Positions 26,561 through 36,129 are shown, counted from the first letter of the stretch. The stretch: DNA of 64,000 nt from Burkholderia sp. Bp9143 (GCF_003853645.1 NZ_QTPO01000039.1:19496-83495); one strand, 5' to 3'. Notes: a model not told the origin generated them from the sequence alone. Translations and numbers: made by a program.

Positions 26561-26986
26561 TCACTCGACCCCGACGATCACGCTCGACGCCTTGAAGATC
26601 GCGGACGCGGCCTTGCCGCTCGCGAGGCCGAGACGATCGACGCTGTCGTTGGTGACGATCGCGACGATTTCCGTGCCGCCCGCGGCCTCGATCACGACTT
26701 CCGAATTGACCGCGCCCTTCGCGATCGACGACACGGTGCCCGCGACGCAGTTGCGGGCCGACACCTTGCTGCTGTCGACGTCGACCATCACGATCACCGA
26801 CGATGCCTTGACGAGCGCGAACGCCTTCGTGCCGGCCGCGAGGCCCAGCGACGCGACGCTGCCATGTGTGATCACGGCGACGATGTCGAGGCCGTCCAGG
26901 GTACGCAGCGTGACTTCGTCGTTGACGGCACCGGGCTTGACGGCGCCGATCTGGCCGGCGAATTGATTACGGGCGCTGGTTCGCAT
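26561..26986 (-). CDS. Tandem molybdenum-pterin/molybdate-binding protein (molbindin)
   Basis: A 141-residue protein of two Mop/TOBE repeats (residues 3-68 and 72-139). Each has the pattern SARN-x2-x-G-x5-GAVN-EV and ends in KASSVIV. Di-Mop molbindins store molybdate or tungstate in hexamers or trimers in the cytoplasm. It precedes the NifQ-like gene on the same strand and is probably co-transcribed with it, together forming a small molybdenum-handling unit. Confidence 0.88.
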   Translation of the reverse strand: MRTSARNQFAGQIGAVKPGAVNDEVTLRTLDGLDIVAVITHGSVASLGLAAGTKAFALVKASSVIVMVDVDSSKVSARNCVAGTVSSIAKGAVNSEVVIEAAGGTEIVAIVTNDSVDRLGLASGKAASAIFKASSVIVGVE

Positions 26987-27173
26987 GATGACTCTCCGGG
27001 GAAATGAGCCGCCCGTCGGGTGGTGAGCGAAGGACGGAAGCTGCGGACGAGTTTACCGGCAATGCAGGTGAAGCGCGACGTCGGCATCGGCATACCGGAC
27101 ATGCGAAACCGCGCCCGATGGTGCGGGACAGCAGGCGTGTCGTGCCCGCCGTGCCGTCGCGCGCGCTTGCTTC

Positions 27174-28673
27174 TTACTTCACAGTGGCTGACACAGCGGC
27201 CGGTGCGTCAGCCGCCGACGTCTGCCGCGCCGCAGCGGGCGCCGCATCGCCTTCCCAACCGCCGCCGAGCGCGAGGAACAGCTTCACCTGGTCGGCGGCG
27301 ACCTGTCCTTCGGCCGCGGCGACCTGTGCGCGCACGCTCGTCAGCGTGCGCGTCGCATCGAGATCCGAGATGAACGACTCGCGGCCGGCCGTATAGAGCC
27401 GGTGCGTTTCGTCAGCGGAACTGCGTGCCGATTCGTAGGCCGTGCGCAGCGCATCGGTGCGCTGCACGTCGGCCGCATAGGTCGCGAGGCTCGACTGCGT
27501 TTCGCGCAGCGCATTCAGGACGACACCGTCGAAATGCGCGAGCGCGCCGCCGGTCGCGGCTTCGGCTTCGCGCACGCGCGCGCGCTGGCCGTTGACCGGG
27601 AATGACCAGCTGATCAGCGGTCCGAACGACCAGCGATTCGTGGTGGACGAGAACAGGTCGGCGGCGAGGCCGACGGAGCCGGCCGACGCGCCGATGCTGA
27701 CCGACGGATACAGTGCGGCGGTCGCGACACCGATCCGCGCGGTCGCGGCGGCGAGCTGACGCTCGGCTTCGCGAACGTCGGGACGGCGGCGCAGCAGCGC
27801 GGCGCCGTCGCTGATCGGAATCGGCTGGCGCAGTTTCGGCAGCCGCTCGCATTCGGCGACCGCCTTCGGCAGGTCGGCCGGCGAGCGCGCGAGCAGCGCG
27901 GCGAGCTGGTATTGCGCGATCTTGCGGCGGCCTTCGAACCGCGGGATGTCGGCGGCGAGCGTGCGCACCTGCGTGACGCCGCGCGTCACGTCGGTCTGGT
28001 TGCCGCGCCCTGCATCGCGCAGCCGTTGCGACAGCTTCACGCGCTGCTGCTGCAGCGCGAGCGACTGCTTCGCGATCGCGAGTTCGTCGCCGGCGGAGCA
28101 CGATTCGACGTACGCGCGCACGACGTCCGCGACGACGGTGATGCGCGCCAGGTCGGCGGCCGCCTGCACGGCTTCGCTGTCCGCGCGCGCGGCCTCGACA
28201 CCGCGCCGCAGCTTGCCGAACAGATCGAGTTCGTACGACACGCTGATGCCGACCGCGCCTTCGTTTACGACCGGCAGCTTGTTTTCGAGCAGAAACTGCT
28301 CGGCCGATTCCTGCGCGCGCTGCACGGCCGCTTCCGCGCTGCCGGAGAAGCCGCCCTGTTCGTTCGCGACCTCCAGCGCCGCGCGCGAACGCGCGAGGTT
28401 GGCCGCGGCGACACGCAGGTCGGTGTTCGATTTCAGCGCGCCGCGCACGAGCGCGTCGAGCACGGGATCGTCGTACAGCTGCCACCAGTTGCCGGGCACC
28501 GCGTCGCGCGACACGAGCGTGCCGTTCGCGTCGTCGAGCGCATGGTTCGCGAGCGGCGCATTCACGTACGCCTGCTGCGGCAGCGTGTAGTCGGGGCCGA
28601 CGGACTTGCACGCGCCAAGTGCGAGCGCGAGCGGCGCGAGCGCCGCGGCGAGGCGCAGGCCGTGCCGCTTCAT
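27174..28673 (-). CDS. Outer-membrane efflux lipoprotein, OprM/NodT family
   Basis: A 499-residue RND/MFS-type outer-membrane channel. It has a lipoprotein signal with lipobox LALGAC (Cys22) and two TolC-like repeats (about residues 60-270 and 280-470), with GNWWQLYDDPVLDALVRGAL and RRPDVREAERQLAAATARIGVATAALYPSVSIGA as hallmarks. Last gene of a five-gene efflux operon. Its ATG overlaps the stop of the fusion-protein gene (ATGA). It provides the exit duct for the FUSC pump. Confidence 0.92.
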   Translation of the reverse strand: MKRHGLRLAAALAPLALALGACKSVGPDYTLPQQAYVNAPLANHALDDANGTLVSRDAVPGNWWQLYDDPVLDALVRGALKSNTDLRVAAANLARSRAALEVANEQGGFSGSAEAAVQRAQESAEQFLLENKLPVVNEGAVGISVSYELDLFGKLRRGVEAARADSEAVQAAADLARITVVADVVRAYVESCSAGDELAIAKQSLALQQQRVKLSQRLRDAGRGNQTDVTRGVTQVRTLAADIPRFEGRRKIAQYQLAALLARSPADLPKAVAECERLPKLRQPIPISDGAALLRRRPDVREAERQLAAATARIGVATAALYPSVSIGASAGSVGLAADLFSSTTNRWSFGPLISWSFPVNGQRARVREAEAATGGALAHFDGVVLNALRETQSSLATYAADVQRTDALRTAYESARSSADETHRLYTAGRESFISDLDATRTLTSVRAQVAAAEGQVAADQVKLFLALGGGWEGDAAPAAARQTSAADAPAAVSATVK

Positions 28674-29638
28674 TGCGAGGCTCCCGTCGCGCCGGCAGCC
28701 GCGGGCGCCGACGCCGACGCCGACGCCGACGCGGAAGTGCCGGCAGACGGCGTCGCCTTGTCGTCGCGGCGCGTGTCGGTGCGCACCGCAACGGTCGCGG
28801 TGCGGCCGGCGATCATCCGGAAGTCGTCGGGCACCTCGTCCAGCACCACGCGCACCGGCACGCGTTGCGCGAGCCGCACCCAGCTGAATGCGGGGTTCAC
28901 GTTCGGCAGCAGGTTCGCGCCCTGCGTGCGGTCGCGATCCTCGATCGCGGCGACGATGCTCTGCACGTGGCCGCGCAGCGGATGCGGCTCGCCCATCACG
29001 ACAATGTCGACCGGCTGGCCGATATGGATGCCGCGCAGCTTGGTTTCCTCGAAGTAGCCGTCGACGCGGAACGAATTGCGGTCGACGACCGACAGCACCG
29101 CGCGGCCCGCCGGCACGTATTCGCCGACGCGCGGCGCGCGGTCGTTCAGGTAGCCGTCGACGGGGCTCACGATCGTCGTGCGTTGCAGGTTCAGCTTCGC
29201 GGTATCGAGCGACACCTGCGCATCGGCGACGGCGGCTTCGCCCTGCTCGACGCGCGTGCGGCTTTCCTCGACCTGTTCGCTGGCGACCAGGTTGCCGAGC
29301 TGCAGGTTGCGCGCATATTCGCGCTTCGCCTGAGCGAGCGTCGCGCGGCGCTGCGCGAGCGTCGCTTCGGCGAGCCGTTCCGCGAGCGCGTAGCGGGCCT
29401 GGTCGATCACGAACAGCACCTGGCCGCGCTTCACCTCCTGGTTGTCGGCGACCTCAACCGCGGTGATGAGCCCCGACACGTCGGGCGCGACCTGGATCAC
29501 GTCGGCGCGCACGTGCCCGTCGCGGGTCCACGGCGAGAACATGTAGTAGTTGATGATCCGCCACAGCACGAGGGCGGCCACGACGACGACGATCAGGGTG
29601 AGCAGGATCTGCCCTGCCGAGAGCCAGGTTTTTTTCAC
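28670..29638 (-). CDS. Membrane fusion protein, HlyD/EmrA/AaeA type
   Basis: A 322-residue periplasmic adaptor. A single N-terminal membrane helix (ILLTLIVVVVAALVLWRII, residues 10-28) is followed by a barrel-sandwich/lipoyl half (ISGLITAVEVADNQEVKRGQVLFVIDQARY), a short coiled coil (about 95-165) and a beta-barrel (VDGYLNDRAPRVGEYVPAGRAVLSVVD). It ends in an Ala/Ser-rich low-complexity stretch. It links the FUSC pump with the OprM-type channel. Starts 3 bp after the DUF1656 gene. Confidence 0.92.
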   Translation of the reverse strand: MKKTWLSAGQILLTLIVVVVAALVLWRIINYYMFSPWTRDGHVRADVIQVAPDVSGLITAVEVADNQEVKRGQVLFVIDQARYALAERLAEATLAQRRATLAQAKREYARNLQLGNLVASEQVEESRTRVEQGEAAVADAQVSLDTAKLNLQRTTIVSPVDGYLNDRAPRVGEYVPAGRAVLSVVDRNSFRVDGYFEETKLRGIHIGQPVDIVVMGEPHPLRGHVQSIVAAIEDRDRTQGANLLPNVNPAFSWVRLAQRVPVRVVLDEVPDDFRMIAGRTATVAVRTDTRRDDKATPSAGTSASASASASAPAAAGATGASQ

Positions 29639-29640
29639 GG

Positions 29641-29853
29641 TTAGCTAGCCACGAGATGGTGAGACACGATGACGACTGCGGCAAGCACGAACACGTAGAT
29701 GCCGAGGTCGAAGATCGAACGGTGCCAGACGAGGCGGTAAAAGCCGACGCGTTCGAGCAGCGCGCGCACGACGATGTTGATCAGATAGGCGATCAGCATC
29801 AGCACGAGCGGAGCCGGCACGAATACGCCGAAGATGTCGATTTCGCCGATCAT
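29641..29853 (-). CDS. DUF1656 small membrane protein (AaeX-like)
   Basis: A 70-residue inner-membrane protein with two helices (about residues 8-33 and 48-68), matching DUF1656/AaeX in length and the opening GEIDIFGVFVPAP. Always found between the FUSC pump and fusion protein in Aae-type operons; its role is undefined. Tightly packed with its neighbours. Confidence 0.9.
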   Translation of the reverse strand: MIGEIDIFGVFVPAPLVLMLIAYLINIVVRALLERVGFYRLVWHRSIFDLGIYVFVLAAVVIVSHHLVAS

Positions 29854-29887
29854 GGTCGCGGTCGGAAAGACGGGTTGGAAAGCGGGA

Positions 29888-32038
29888 TCATGCGCGTGCT
29901 CCGTCCGGTGCGGCTTGCGGCGGCTGCGCGGACGCGGCCGGGTACAGCGACAGGCGCAGGCCGACGAGCGCGTGCAGCGTATCGCGCAGCCGGCGGTGCG
30001 TCGCGGGCGTGGTCGGTGTCGCGGGGGCGGCGGGCGTCGTGCCGTCGTCCGCTGGCGCGGCGGAGGCGCCCGGCAGGTTGCGGCCGGCCACGCGCTGCAG
30101 CGCGTCGTCGATCGACGCGAGCAGCGCCGGCGGCGCGGGCTGGCGCGCGTTCGCGGCCGCGCAGCGCGTGTAGTGATCGGTGACGCCGGCCAGCACGCGG
30201 TCGATCGCGTCGGGCACGTCGCCCGTCAGCTTGCGGCGCGAGCGACGCAGGTCGAGCGCGTTCAGCGCGATGCGCAGGTCGCGGAAGCTCTCGATCGACG
30301 GATGGCGGTGGTCGTCCGACGCGCCGAGGCGCGGCAGCAGCTGCGTGACGCGATCGAGCATGCGCGATGCATGGTTGCGCTGGTCGTCGAGCGGCTGCGT
30401 CGACGCGGAGCGCGCGACGTCCTCCCAGCCCGAGCGCAGCAGGCGCCGCACCGCGAGTTCCGCGCCGAACGGACGCGTCGCGCGCGTCCACACGTATGCG
30501 AACAGCAGCCCGGCGACGCCCGCGAGGTTGCTGTTCAGGAACACGAAGAAATCGGCCTCGTATGCGCTCTGGATGCTGATGAAGGTGGCGGTGTTCACCG
30601 CGACGAGCATCGTCACCATGTTGAACTGCGGGCGCGGCAGCAGCGTGCCGATCAGGATGAACGGCCCCGCGAACATCAGCACGAGCATCGCGAAGTCGTG
30701 CACGTGCGGCAGCACGACGAACAGGTACAGGCCCGCGAACACGACGCTCGCGGTGGTGGCCAGGAAGAACTTGAACACCAGCGGCGCGGGCTCGTCGAGC
30801 GCCGCGAAGAAGCTGCACGCGACCGCGACGAGCGTGACGGCGCCGGCGCCGTCGTGCCAGCCGGACTGGATCCACAGCCAGCACGCGAGCACGATCGCGC
30901 CGACCACGGTCAGCGTCGAGAACAGCATCATCCCGCGATCGAAGAAGCGTTCGGTGCCGCCGAGCCGCCAGTGCCGGTAATGCGGCTGCCAGACGCCCGA
31001 CTCGTTCGCGATCAGCGCGCGCAGCGAGCGGCAGTCCTGCCAGATATCGATGACCTGGTGCAGCCGCCAGAGCGCGTTCGACAGCAGCGCGCTGTCCCAG
31101 CTCGTCAGCGCGCTGTCGGGCGGTTGCAGCGACGCGATGCGCGCGCGCAGGTTGTCCGCGACCGGGTCGTCGGCCATCTCGCCGTCGGTGACGGCCTTCA
31201 CGGCCGGCAGTGGCGCGTCGAACCACTTGGCGGCGTCGGCGAGCAGCGCGTCGAGCGCCGGCGGGCGCACGTGCAGGTCGCGCATCAGCGCGATCAGCGG
31301 ATCGGCGAGCGACGACATCAGCGGCAGGAACAGCTGCATCCGGCCCGCGAGCGCCTGTGCGCGCGCGAGCACGCGCGGATGCGCGTGGTCGTAGCTCAGC
31401 TGGCTCAGCAGGAATTCGAGGCCGGTGATGGTCGCGGCGAGGCGTTGCCGGCACGCGGACAGCGCCTTGCCCGCGAGGTGCCCGGACAGGGTCTCGCGGC
31501 CGTAGAACGCGGCGTCCTTGAACCATGCGTCGGTGCGCTCGATCAGCGTCGGCGCGAGCCGGTTCGGGAACACGGCGCCGCCGACCACGCTCGCGCACAC
31601 GATGCCGAGCACGATTTCCTCGGTTCGTGCGATCGCGACGTCGAAGATCGTCGACGGATCGGTCACCGTCGGCAGCGCGACCAGCGGCATCGTGTAGCCG
31701 GCGAGCATGAACACGTAGCTGCGCGCGGTGCGGTCGGAGATCGCGAGGTAGAGCAGCGTGCCGCACCACGTCGCGACGATGATGCTGAACAGGAACGGCG
31801 TCTCGACGAATGGCGGCACGAACAGGATCGCGGCGGCCGCGCCGAGCGCGGTGCCGAGCGCGCGGTACAGCGCCTTCGAGCGCGTCGCGCCGACGAACGG
31901 GTTCGACACGATGTAGACGCTCGCCATCGCCCAGTAAGGGCGCGGCAGCTGGAAATACAGGCCGAGGTACAGCGCCAGCATCGACGCGGCGAATGTCTTG
32001 CCCGAGAACAGCCAGTCGCGAAGGCTCGGATAGGTCAT
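29888..32038 (-). CDS. FUSC-family efflux pump (AaeB-like aromatic-acid exporter)
   Basis: A 716-residue inner-membrane protein with the FUSC layout. The N-terminal membrane block (residues 1-165) begins KTFAASMLALYLGLYFQLPRPYWAM. A long cytoplasmic region follows, then a second membrane block (about 370-530, with FDRGMMLFSTLTVVGAIVLACWLWIQSGW), and a cytoplasmic tail. Relatives export p-hydroxybenzoate, fusaric acid or other aromatic acids. The ATG overlaps the marR stop (ATGA), and DUF1656, HlyD and OprM genes follow. Confidence 0.9.
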   Translation of the reverse strand: MTYPSLRDWLFSGKTFAASMLALYLGLYFQLPRPYWAMASVYIVSNPFVGATRSKALYRALGTALGAAAAILFVPPFVETPFLFSIIVATWCGTLLYLAISDRTARSYVFMLAGYTMPLVALPTVTDPSTIFDVAIARTEEIVLGIVCASVVGGAVFPNRLAPTLIERTDAWFKDAAFYGRETLSGHLAGKALSACRQRLAATITGLEFLLSQLSYDHAHPRVLARAQALAGRMQLFLPLMSSLADPLIALMRDLHVRPPALDALLADAAKWFDAPLPAVKAVTDGEMADDPVADNLRARIASLQPPDSALTSWDSALLSNALWRLHQVIDIWQDCRSLRALIANESGVWQPHYRHWRLGGTERFFDRGMMLFSTLTVVGAIVLACWLWIQSGWHDGAGAVTLVAVACSFFAALDEPAPLVFKFFLATTASVVFAGLYLFVVLPHVHDFAMLVLMFAGPFILIGTLLPRPQFNMVTMLVAVNTATFISIQSAYEADFFVFLNSNLAGVAGLLFAYVWTRATRPFGAELAVRRLLRSGWEDVARSASTQPLDDQRNHASRMLDRVTQLLPRLGASDDHRHPSIESFRDLRIALNALDLRRSRRKLTGDVPDAIDRVLAGVTDHYTRCAAANARQPAPPALLASIDDALQRVAGRNLPGASAAPADDGTTPAAPATPTTPATHRRLRDTLHALVGLRLSLYPAASAQPPQAAPDGARA

Positions 32039-32514
32039 GACGCGGAATCGGCGGGGTGGGACGGACGCGACGCCGGATGCTGCGCATCGGCCGCGTTGAA
32101 CGCGTTCAGGACGCGCAGCGTCGCTTCGAGATCGGCGCGCGTGACACCCTTGAGCACCTGGGCGCGCAGCATCCGCAGGTCTTCTTCCATCTTCGCGGTG
32201 ACCGCGCGGCCGGCGGCGGTCAGCGAGATGGTTTTCGCGCGGCGGTCGTGCGGATCCTCGTCGCGGCGTGCGAGGCCGGCCGCGCACAGCTGGTCGAGCA
32301 GGCGCACGAGCGACGGCCCCTCGATGCCGACGTATTCGGCGAGCGTGCCCTGGCGCACGCCTTCGCCGAGGCGGCCGGCGATCAGCAGCGGTGTCGCGCA
32401 GGCTTCGGACACGTTGTACGCGGTCAGCACGGCGTCGCTCGTGCGGCGCCACTTGCGCGCGGTGAGCACCAGCAGGCTGCTGACGGCGAGGCGAAGGTCG
32501 TGCAGATTGGTCAT
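32035..32514 (-). CDS. MarR-family transcriptional regulator
   Basis: A 159-residue MarR regulator with the winged helix at about residues 45-105 (LIAGRLGEGVRQGTLAEYVGIEGPSLVRLLDQLCAAGLARRDEDPHDRRAKTISLTAAG). First gene of the efflux operon and probably its repressor, relieved by an aromatic acid. I start at MTNLHDLRL rather than an upstream in-frame TTG, since the extra residues would lie inside the operator dyad. Confidence 0.88.
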   Translation of the reverse strand: MTNLHDLRLAVSSLLVLTARKWRRTSDAVLTAYNVSEACATPLLIAGRLGEGVRQGTLAEYVGIEGPSLVRLLDQLCAAGLARRDEDPHDRRAKTISLTAAGRAVTAKMEEDLRMLRAQVLKGVTRADLEATLRVLNAFNAADAQHPASRPSHPADSAS

Positions 32515-32541
32515 GGGCGAGATGATAGGGGCAAAAACATT

Positions 32542-32557
32542 CGATAGCAAACTATCG
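32542..32557. promoter_or_regulatory. MarR-operon operator dyad
   Basis: CGATAG (32542-32547), CAAA, CTATCG (32552-32557) is a perfect inverted repeat flanked by AAAAAC-type and GTTTTT runs, 28 bp upstream of the marR start. This is the expected size and place for a MarR dimer site. Confidence 0.68.
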
Positions 32558-32809
32558 TTTTTGTCACCGGGGTGTCATGCCGCATGCCGGGGCGCCGACC
32601 TGCAACGAGCAATTTAGGCGGCAGGCCCGGGCCGGGTCAAGCTGTAAGGTTGTGACCGTGCGGCGGGCTGGCGAGCGTGTCTGCGCCGCTGCTGTCGGAC
32701 GAGATCGTCGGTATCGTGAAGGCGGCGGTGGACGAGGTCGCGGAGCGGAATGTTTCGACCGTGGCGTGAGCGGGATGCGGTTTTGGTGCGTGCCGCGGTG
32801 CGCTCGAAG

Positions 32810-33322
32810 TCATTTGGCCCGCTTTAGCACGACCTCTCCCGAGCCGCCTCCGGAGGCGGCAGGCGTCGTCCACCTGAGCTCATCTCCCGAGAGGACAAAC
32901 GGCCTGCGCTGCTCGACACCATTCCAGTTCGGGAACGTGCTCGTATCGATGCGAAAGGTGATGGTCTTGTCTGCTTCGTTGACGACGTACGTACCAAAGT
33001 GGGCGATCGAACCTTGCACCACGGCGCGATATTCCTCCGCACTGCCCTTCATTCGATCGTTGGATACGTACTTGGGCAAGTCGCCGCGCGAATTCACCAG
33101 CGCGTAATGACCATGGCCGTCGAAGATCACCAGGCCGTGGGGATTGGGCCCGTACATCGGGGTACGGCTGCCATCCGGGCGGACCGTATCGACCGAGACA
33201 TACGTCCATGCGCCGGCCAGTTGCTGGTCCAGTGACTGTTGGCTCAACGCGACGCCCGATCGAAGCGCGAGTCCCAGAAGCACCAGGCGCGAAACGGTGG
33301 GGACGATGTGGATGTGGTTCAC
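32810..33322 (-). CDS. Lipocalin-like domain secreted protein
   Basis: A 170-residue protein with a signal peptide (about residues 1-25, RLVLLGLALRSGVALS). A lipocalin-like barrel follows (QLAGAWTYVSVDTVRPDGSRTPMYGPNPHGLVIFDGHGHYAL ... GTYVVNEADKTITFRIDTSTFPNWNG). The start is GTG at 33322, chosen for the GGAGAAGGG site just upstream. Its ligand is unknown. Confidence 0.78.
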   Translation of the reverse strand: MNHIHIVPTVSRLVLLGLALRSGVALSQQSLDQQLAGAWTYVSVDTVRPDGSRTPMYGPNPHGLVIFDGHGHYALVNSRGDLPKYVSNDRMKGSAEEYRAVVQGSIAHFGTYVVNEADKTITFRIDTSTFPNWNGVEQRRPFVLSGDELRWTTPAASGGGSGEVVLKRAK

Positions 33323-33547
33323 GGCCCTTCTCCTGTCGCAAAGCAACCCATAACGACAAATATAGGATGCAAGCAAGGGAACACAGGGGCAATCGTCGCC
33401 GGCCCGAATACCTGGCGCGCGAGCAAGCGTGTTCGCGTGAGGCCGGGGCCACTCGACAAGTACCGGTCAACGGTCGGTATCGGGCGCAATTGGCTACGAC
33501 CGCGGTTGGCCCGTTGCCGCCAGATGCGGTCGGCCATAGTCCACCCT

Positions 33548-33840
33548 TCACGGCCGTTGGGCGGGGCCGGGCCGATTGACCGGCCGTGATGGCACCAGGC
33601 AAGGCACGCTCGCGATCGCATGGAGAAAATAACGTGCCAGCCGGGTGAACTGCCGCCCGAACCGCGCCCGCAGGAACTCGATGAAGCGCTGCGTTTTCGC
33701 CGGCAGCAACCGGGTTTCGGTGATGGCATAGACAGGCATCGGCGTGCCACGCCATGCCGGCATGATGCGCCGCAGCTTCCCGCTGGCGAGTTCATCGGAG
33801 ACGATTTCCTCCGGCATCAGGATGATGCCCATAATCGTAT
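33548..33840 (-). pseudogene. LysR-family regulator remnant (C-terminal fragment)
   Basis: The frame reads GIILMPEEIVSDELASGKLRRIMPAWRGTPMPVYAITETRLLPAKTQRFIEFLRARFG, the standard end of a LysR effector domain. Neither the HTH nor the first half of the effector domain exists upstream, so about two-thirds of the gene has been lost. Confidence 0.72.
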
Positions 33841-34005
33841 TGGCGGTCCTGCCGCTCCGTGGCATTCGTTTCCCGGTTCGGGCTTCGGTTTGGGCTCGTG
33901 GCCGAATTCGCGGAACATCTGTAAGCTGCGTGCAGCCGCGCGATGTTCGCCGTGCAGTGCGGCGCGCGGTCATCCCTTTCACGCATCGCATCGGGAGTAC
34001 CCATC

Positions 34006-34293
34006 TTGGCTACCTACATTGTCTTCACACGGGAAAGCACGCAGGATCAGCGCGAACTGGACATCTATGCGAGCAAGGTCGGCGCCACGCTCGCCGGCCA
34101 TCCGGTGAAGGTGCTTGCCGCATACGGTCAGCAGGAAATACTGGAAGGCGAAGGTCCGGAAGGCGTCGTGATCGTCGAGTTCCCGTCGAAGGAGGCCGCG
34201 CACGCGTGGTATCACGGCCCCGAATACCAGACGGTCGTCCAGCACCGGTTCAAGGGCGCGCGCTATCGCGCGGTGCTGGTCGAAGGTCTTTGA
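34006..34293 (+). CDS. DUF1330 family protein
   Basis: A 95-residue DUF1330 (dimeric alpha/beta barrel) protein with YIVFTRESTQDQRELDIYASKV near the start and the end signature VVIVEFPSKEAAHAWYHGPEYQ. The start is TTG at 34006 with GGGAG 7-8 bases upstream; no ATG lies nearby. Function unknown. It sits alone between the LysR remnant and the dihydroxyacetone kinase gene. Confidence 0.82.
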   Translation: MATYIVFTRESTQDQRELDIYASKVGATLAGHPVKVLAAYGQQEILEGEGPEGVVIVEFPSKEAAHAWYHGPEYQTVVQHRFKGARYRAVLVEGL

Positions 34294-34312
34294 GCACGGT
34301 CGCGCGCGACCT

Positions 34313-36013
34313 TCAGCCGATGTGCGGCAGCAACGCACGCAGCCAGTACGCAACCGCCACCGCGCCGCCATCCGGCGTGCCGATCGCGCGCTCGCCGAGA
34401 TAGCTCGCGCGTCCCGCGCGCGGCGTCATGCCGGCCGTTTGCTGCGCGCCGTGTTCCGCGGCTTCCACGGCGGCCGCCCATGCGCTCGCGGGGGCGCGAT
34501 CGTGATCGAGTGCGCGGTCGAACGCATCGGCAGCCGGCACCAGTGCGTCGAGCATCGTCCGGTCGCCGGCCCGTGCGCCGCCCAGTTCGCCGATCGCATC
34601 CACCGCGCTGCGGAAGGCCGCGGCCCAGTCGCGCGCCGACGGTTCGGCAGCGTCGCCGAGACGCCGTGATGCGCGCAGCAGCGCGGTCGCATAAAACGGT
34701 CCCGAACTGCCCGCGATCGCGCGGCGCAAAGCGGCACCCAGCGCCGCGAGCGTACCGGCCGGCGTGCCGTACGCGGCTTCCGGCAACGCGAGGATCGCCT
34801 GCGCGGCGCGACGCATGCTCGCGCCGAGATCGCCGTCGCCGGCGGCCGTGTCGAGTTCCGTCAGGGTCGCTTCGTGGTCGATCAACGCTTGCGCGATCGC
34901 ATGCAGCGCAGGCTGCAGCCGCGCGGCCCATGCGCGGCCGGCCGCATCGAGCGGCGGCAGCGGCTGCTCGTGCGCGGCTGCCGCGGCCACGCGAATCCGC
35001 GCGTTGACGGCACCGCCGCCAGGCCATGCGCGCGCCTGCGTCGGCGCGTCGAGCAGCGCGGCGCGCTCGTCGTTCAGCCGCAGCAGCGAGATCGAGCAGC
35101 CGGGCATGTTCAGCGCGGACAGGAATGTGCCGGCCCATGCGCGCGCGACCGTGATGCCGCGCCGGGTCAGGTTGTCGTACGCGGCGCGCAGCACGATCGC
35201 CAGTTCCATGTCCGGCGTCGCGCCGAGACCGTTGACGAACAGTGCGACGCGTTCGCCGCGATCGAGCACGAGGTCGGCGACGATGCTCGCCAGCAGCGTC
35301 TCGACGAGCGCATCGGCCGGCATCGGCGCGGTGCGTTCGACGCCTTTCTCGCCGTGGATGCCGAGGCCCAGTTCGATCTCGTGGTCGGCGAGGCTGAATC
35401 CCGACTTGTCGGCGCCGGGGATCGTGCAGCCATCGAGCGCGACGCCCATCGTGCCGAGTTCGGCCGCCGCATCGCGGGCGATTTCCGCGACGCGGGCAAG
35501 CGGCAGCCCGCGCGCGGCGGCCGCGCCGGCCAGCTTGTGGATCAGCACGGTGCCCGCGATGCCGCGCCGCTGCCCGCGCTCGACGCGGCCGCGCAGCGAT
35601 ACGTCGTCGGCGACGATCACCGTCTCCACCGGTATGCCTTCGGCGCGCGCGAGTTCGGCGGCCAGCCCGAAGTTGAGGCGGTCGCCGGTGTAGTTCTTCA
35701 CGACCAGCAGCGCGCCGTTCGGGCCGGCGCTCGCGCGGATCGCGGCGAGTACGGCGTCGGTCGACGGCGACGTGAACACTTCGCCGCAGACGGCCGCGCT
35801 CAGCATCCCTTCGCCGACATAGCCACCGTGCGCGGGCTCGTGGCCGCTGCCGCCGCCGGACAGGATCGCGACGGGGCGCCGCGACGGCTCGGGCAGCGGC
35901 TGGCGGACGAGCACGTGCTCGTCGCCGAGGATCGCGAGATGCGGCGACTGCCGTGCGACGCCTTCGAGCATTTCGCGCACGACATCGGACGGGCGGTTCA
36001 CGAGTTTTTTCAT
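34313..36013 (-). CDS. Dihydroxyacetone kinase, fused DhaK-DhaL (ATP-dependent)
   Basis: A 566-residue single-chain kinase. DhaK (residues 1-330) has SGGGSGHEPAHGGYVGEGML at 52-71 and His220 in GLGIHGEKG, which forms the hemiaminal bond with the substrate. DhaL (about 355-560) binds ATP-Mg via DTAAGDGDLGASM (388-400). It phosphorylates dihydroxyacetone, and often glyceraldehyde, for glycolysis. Fused ATP-type enzymes are typical of eukaryotes and some proteobacteria, unlike the PTS-dependent three-subunit form. A dyad lies upstream. Confidence 0.9.
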   Translation of the reverse strand: MKKLVNRPSDVVREMLEGVARQSPHLAILGDEHVLVRQPLPEPSRRPVAILSGGGSGHEPAHGGYVGEGMLSAAVCGEVFTSPSTDAVLAAIRASAGPNGALLVVKNYTGDRLNFGLAAELARAEGIPVETVIVADDVSLRGRVERGQRRGIAGTVLIHKLAGAAAARGLPLARVAEIARDAAAELGTMGVALDGCTIPGADKSGFSLADHEIELGLGIHGEKGVERTAPMPADALVETLLASIVADLVLDRGERVALFVNGLGATPDMELAIVLRAAYDNLTRRGITVARAWAGTFLSALNMPGCSISLLRLNDERAALLDAPTQARAWPGGGAVNARIRVAAAAAHEQPLPPLDAAGRAWAARLQPALHAIAQALIDHEATLTELDTAAGDGDLGASMRRAAQAILALPEAAYGTPAGTLAALGAALRRAIAGSSGPFYATALLRASRRLGDAAEPSARDWAAAFRSAVDAIGELGGARAGDRTMLDALVPAADAFDRALDHDRAPASAWAAAVEAAEHGAQQTAGMTPRAGRASYLGERAIGTPDGGAVAVAYWLRALLPHIG

Positions 36014-36129
36014 GGCGACGGTTTCCTGATGGTGGGACGGAGGCCGGCGACACGCATGCGGTGCCGGCCGGGCGACGTACTGTGGATCGTAGGCGGCGCG
36101 ATCGGAAAACGGCGCGCCGCACGGTCAGC

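Noticed and set aside
29834..32617. A 927-codon plus-strand frame
   Set aside because: Antisense of the FUSC pump and marR genes.
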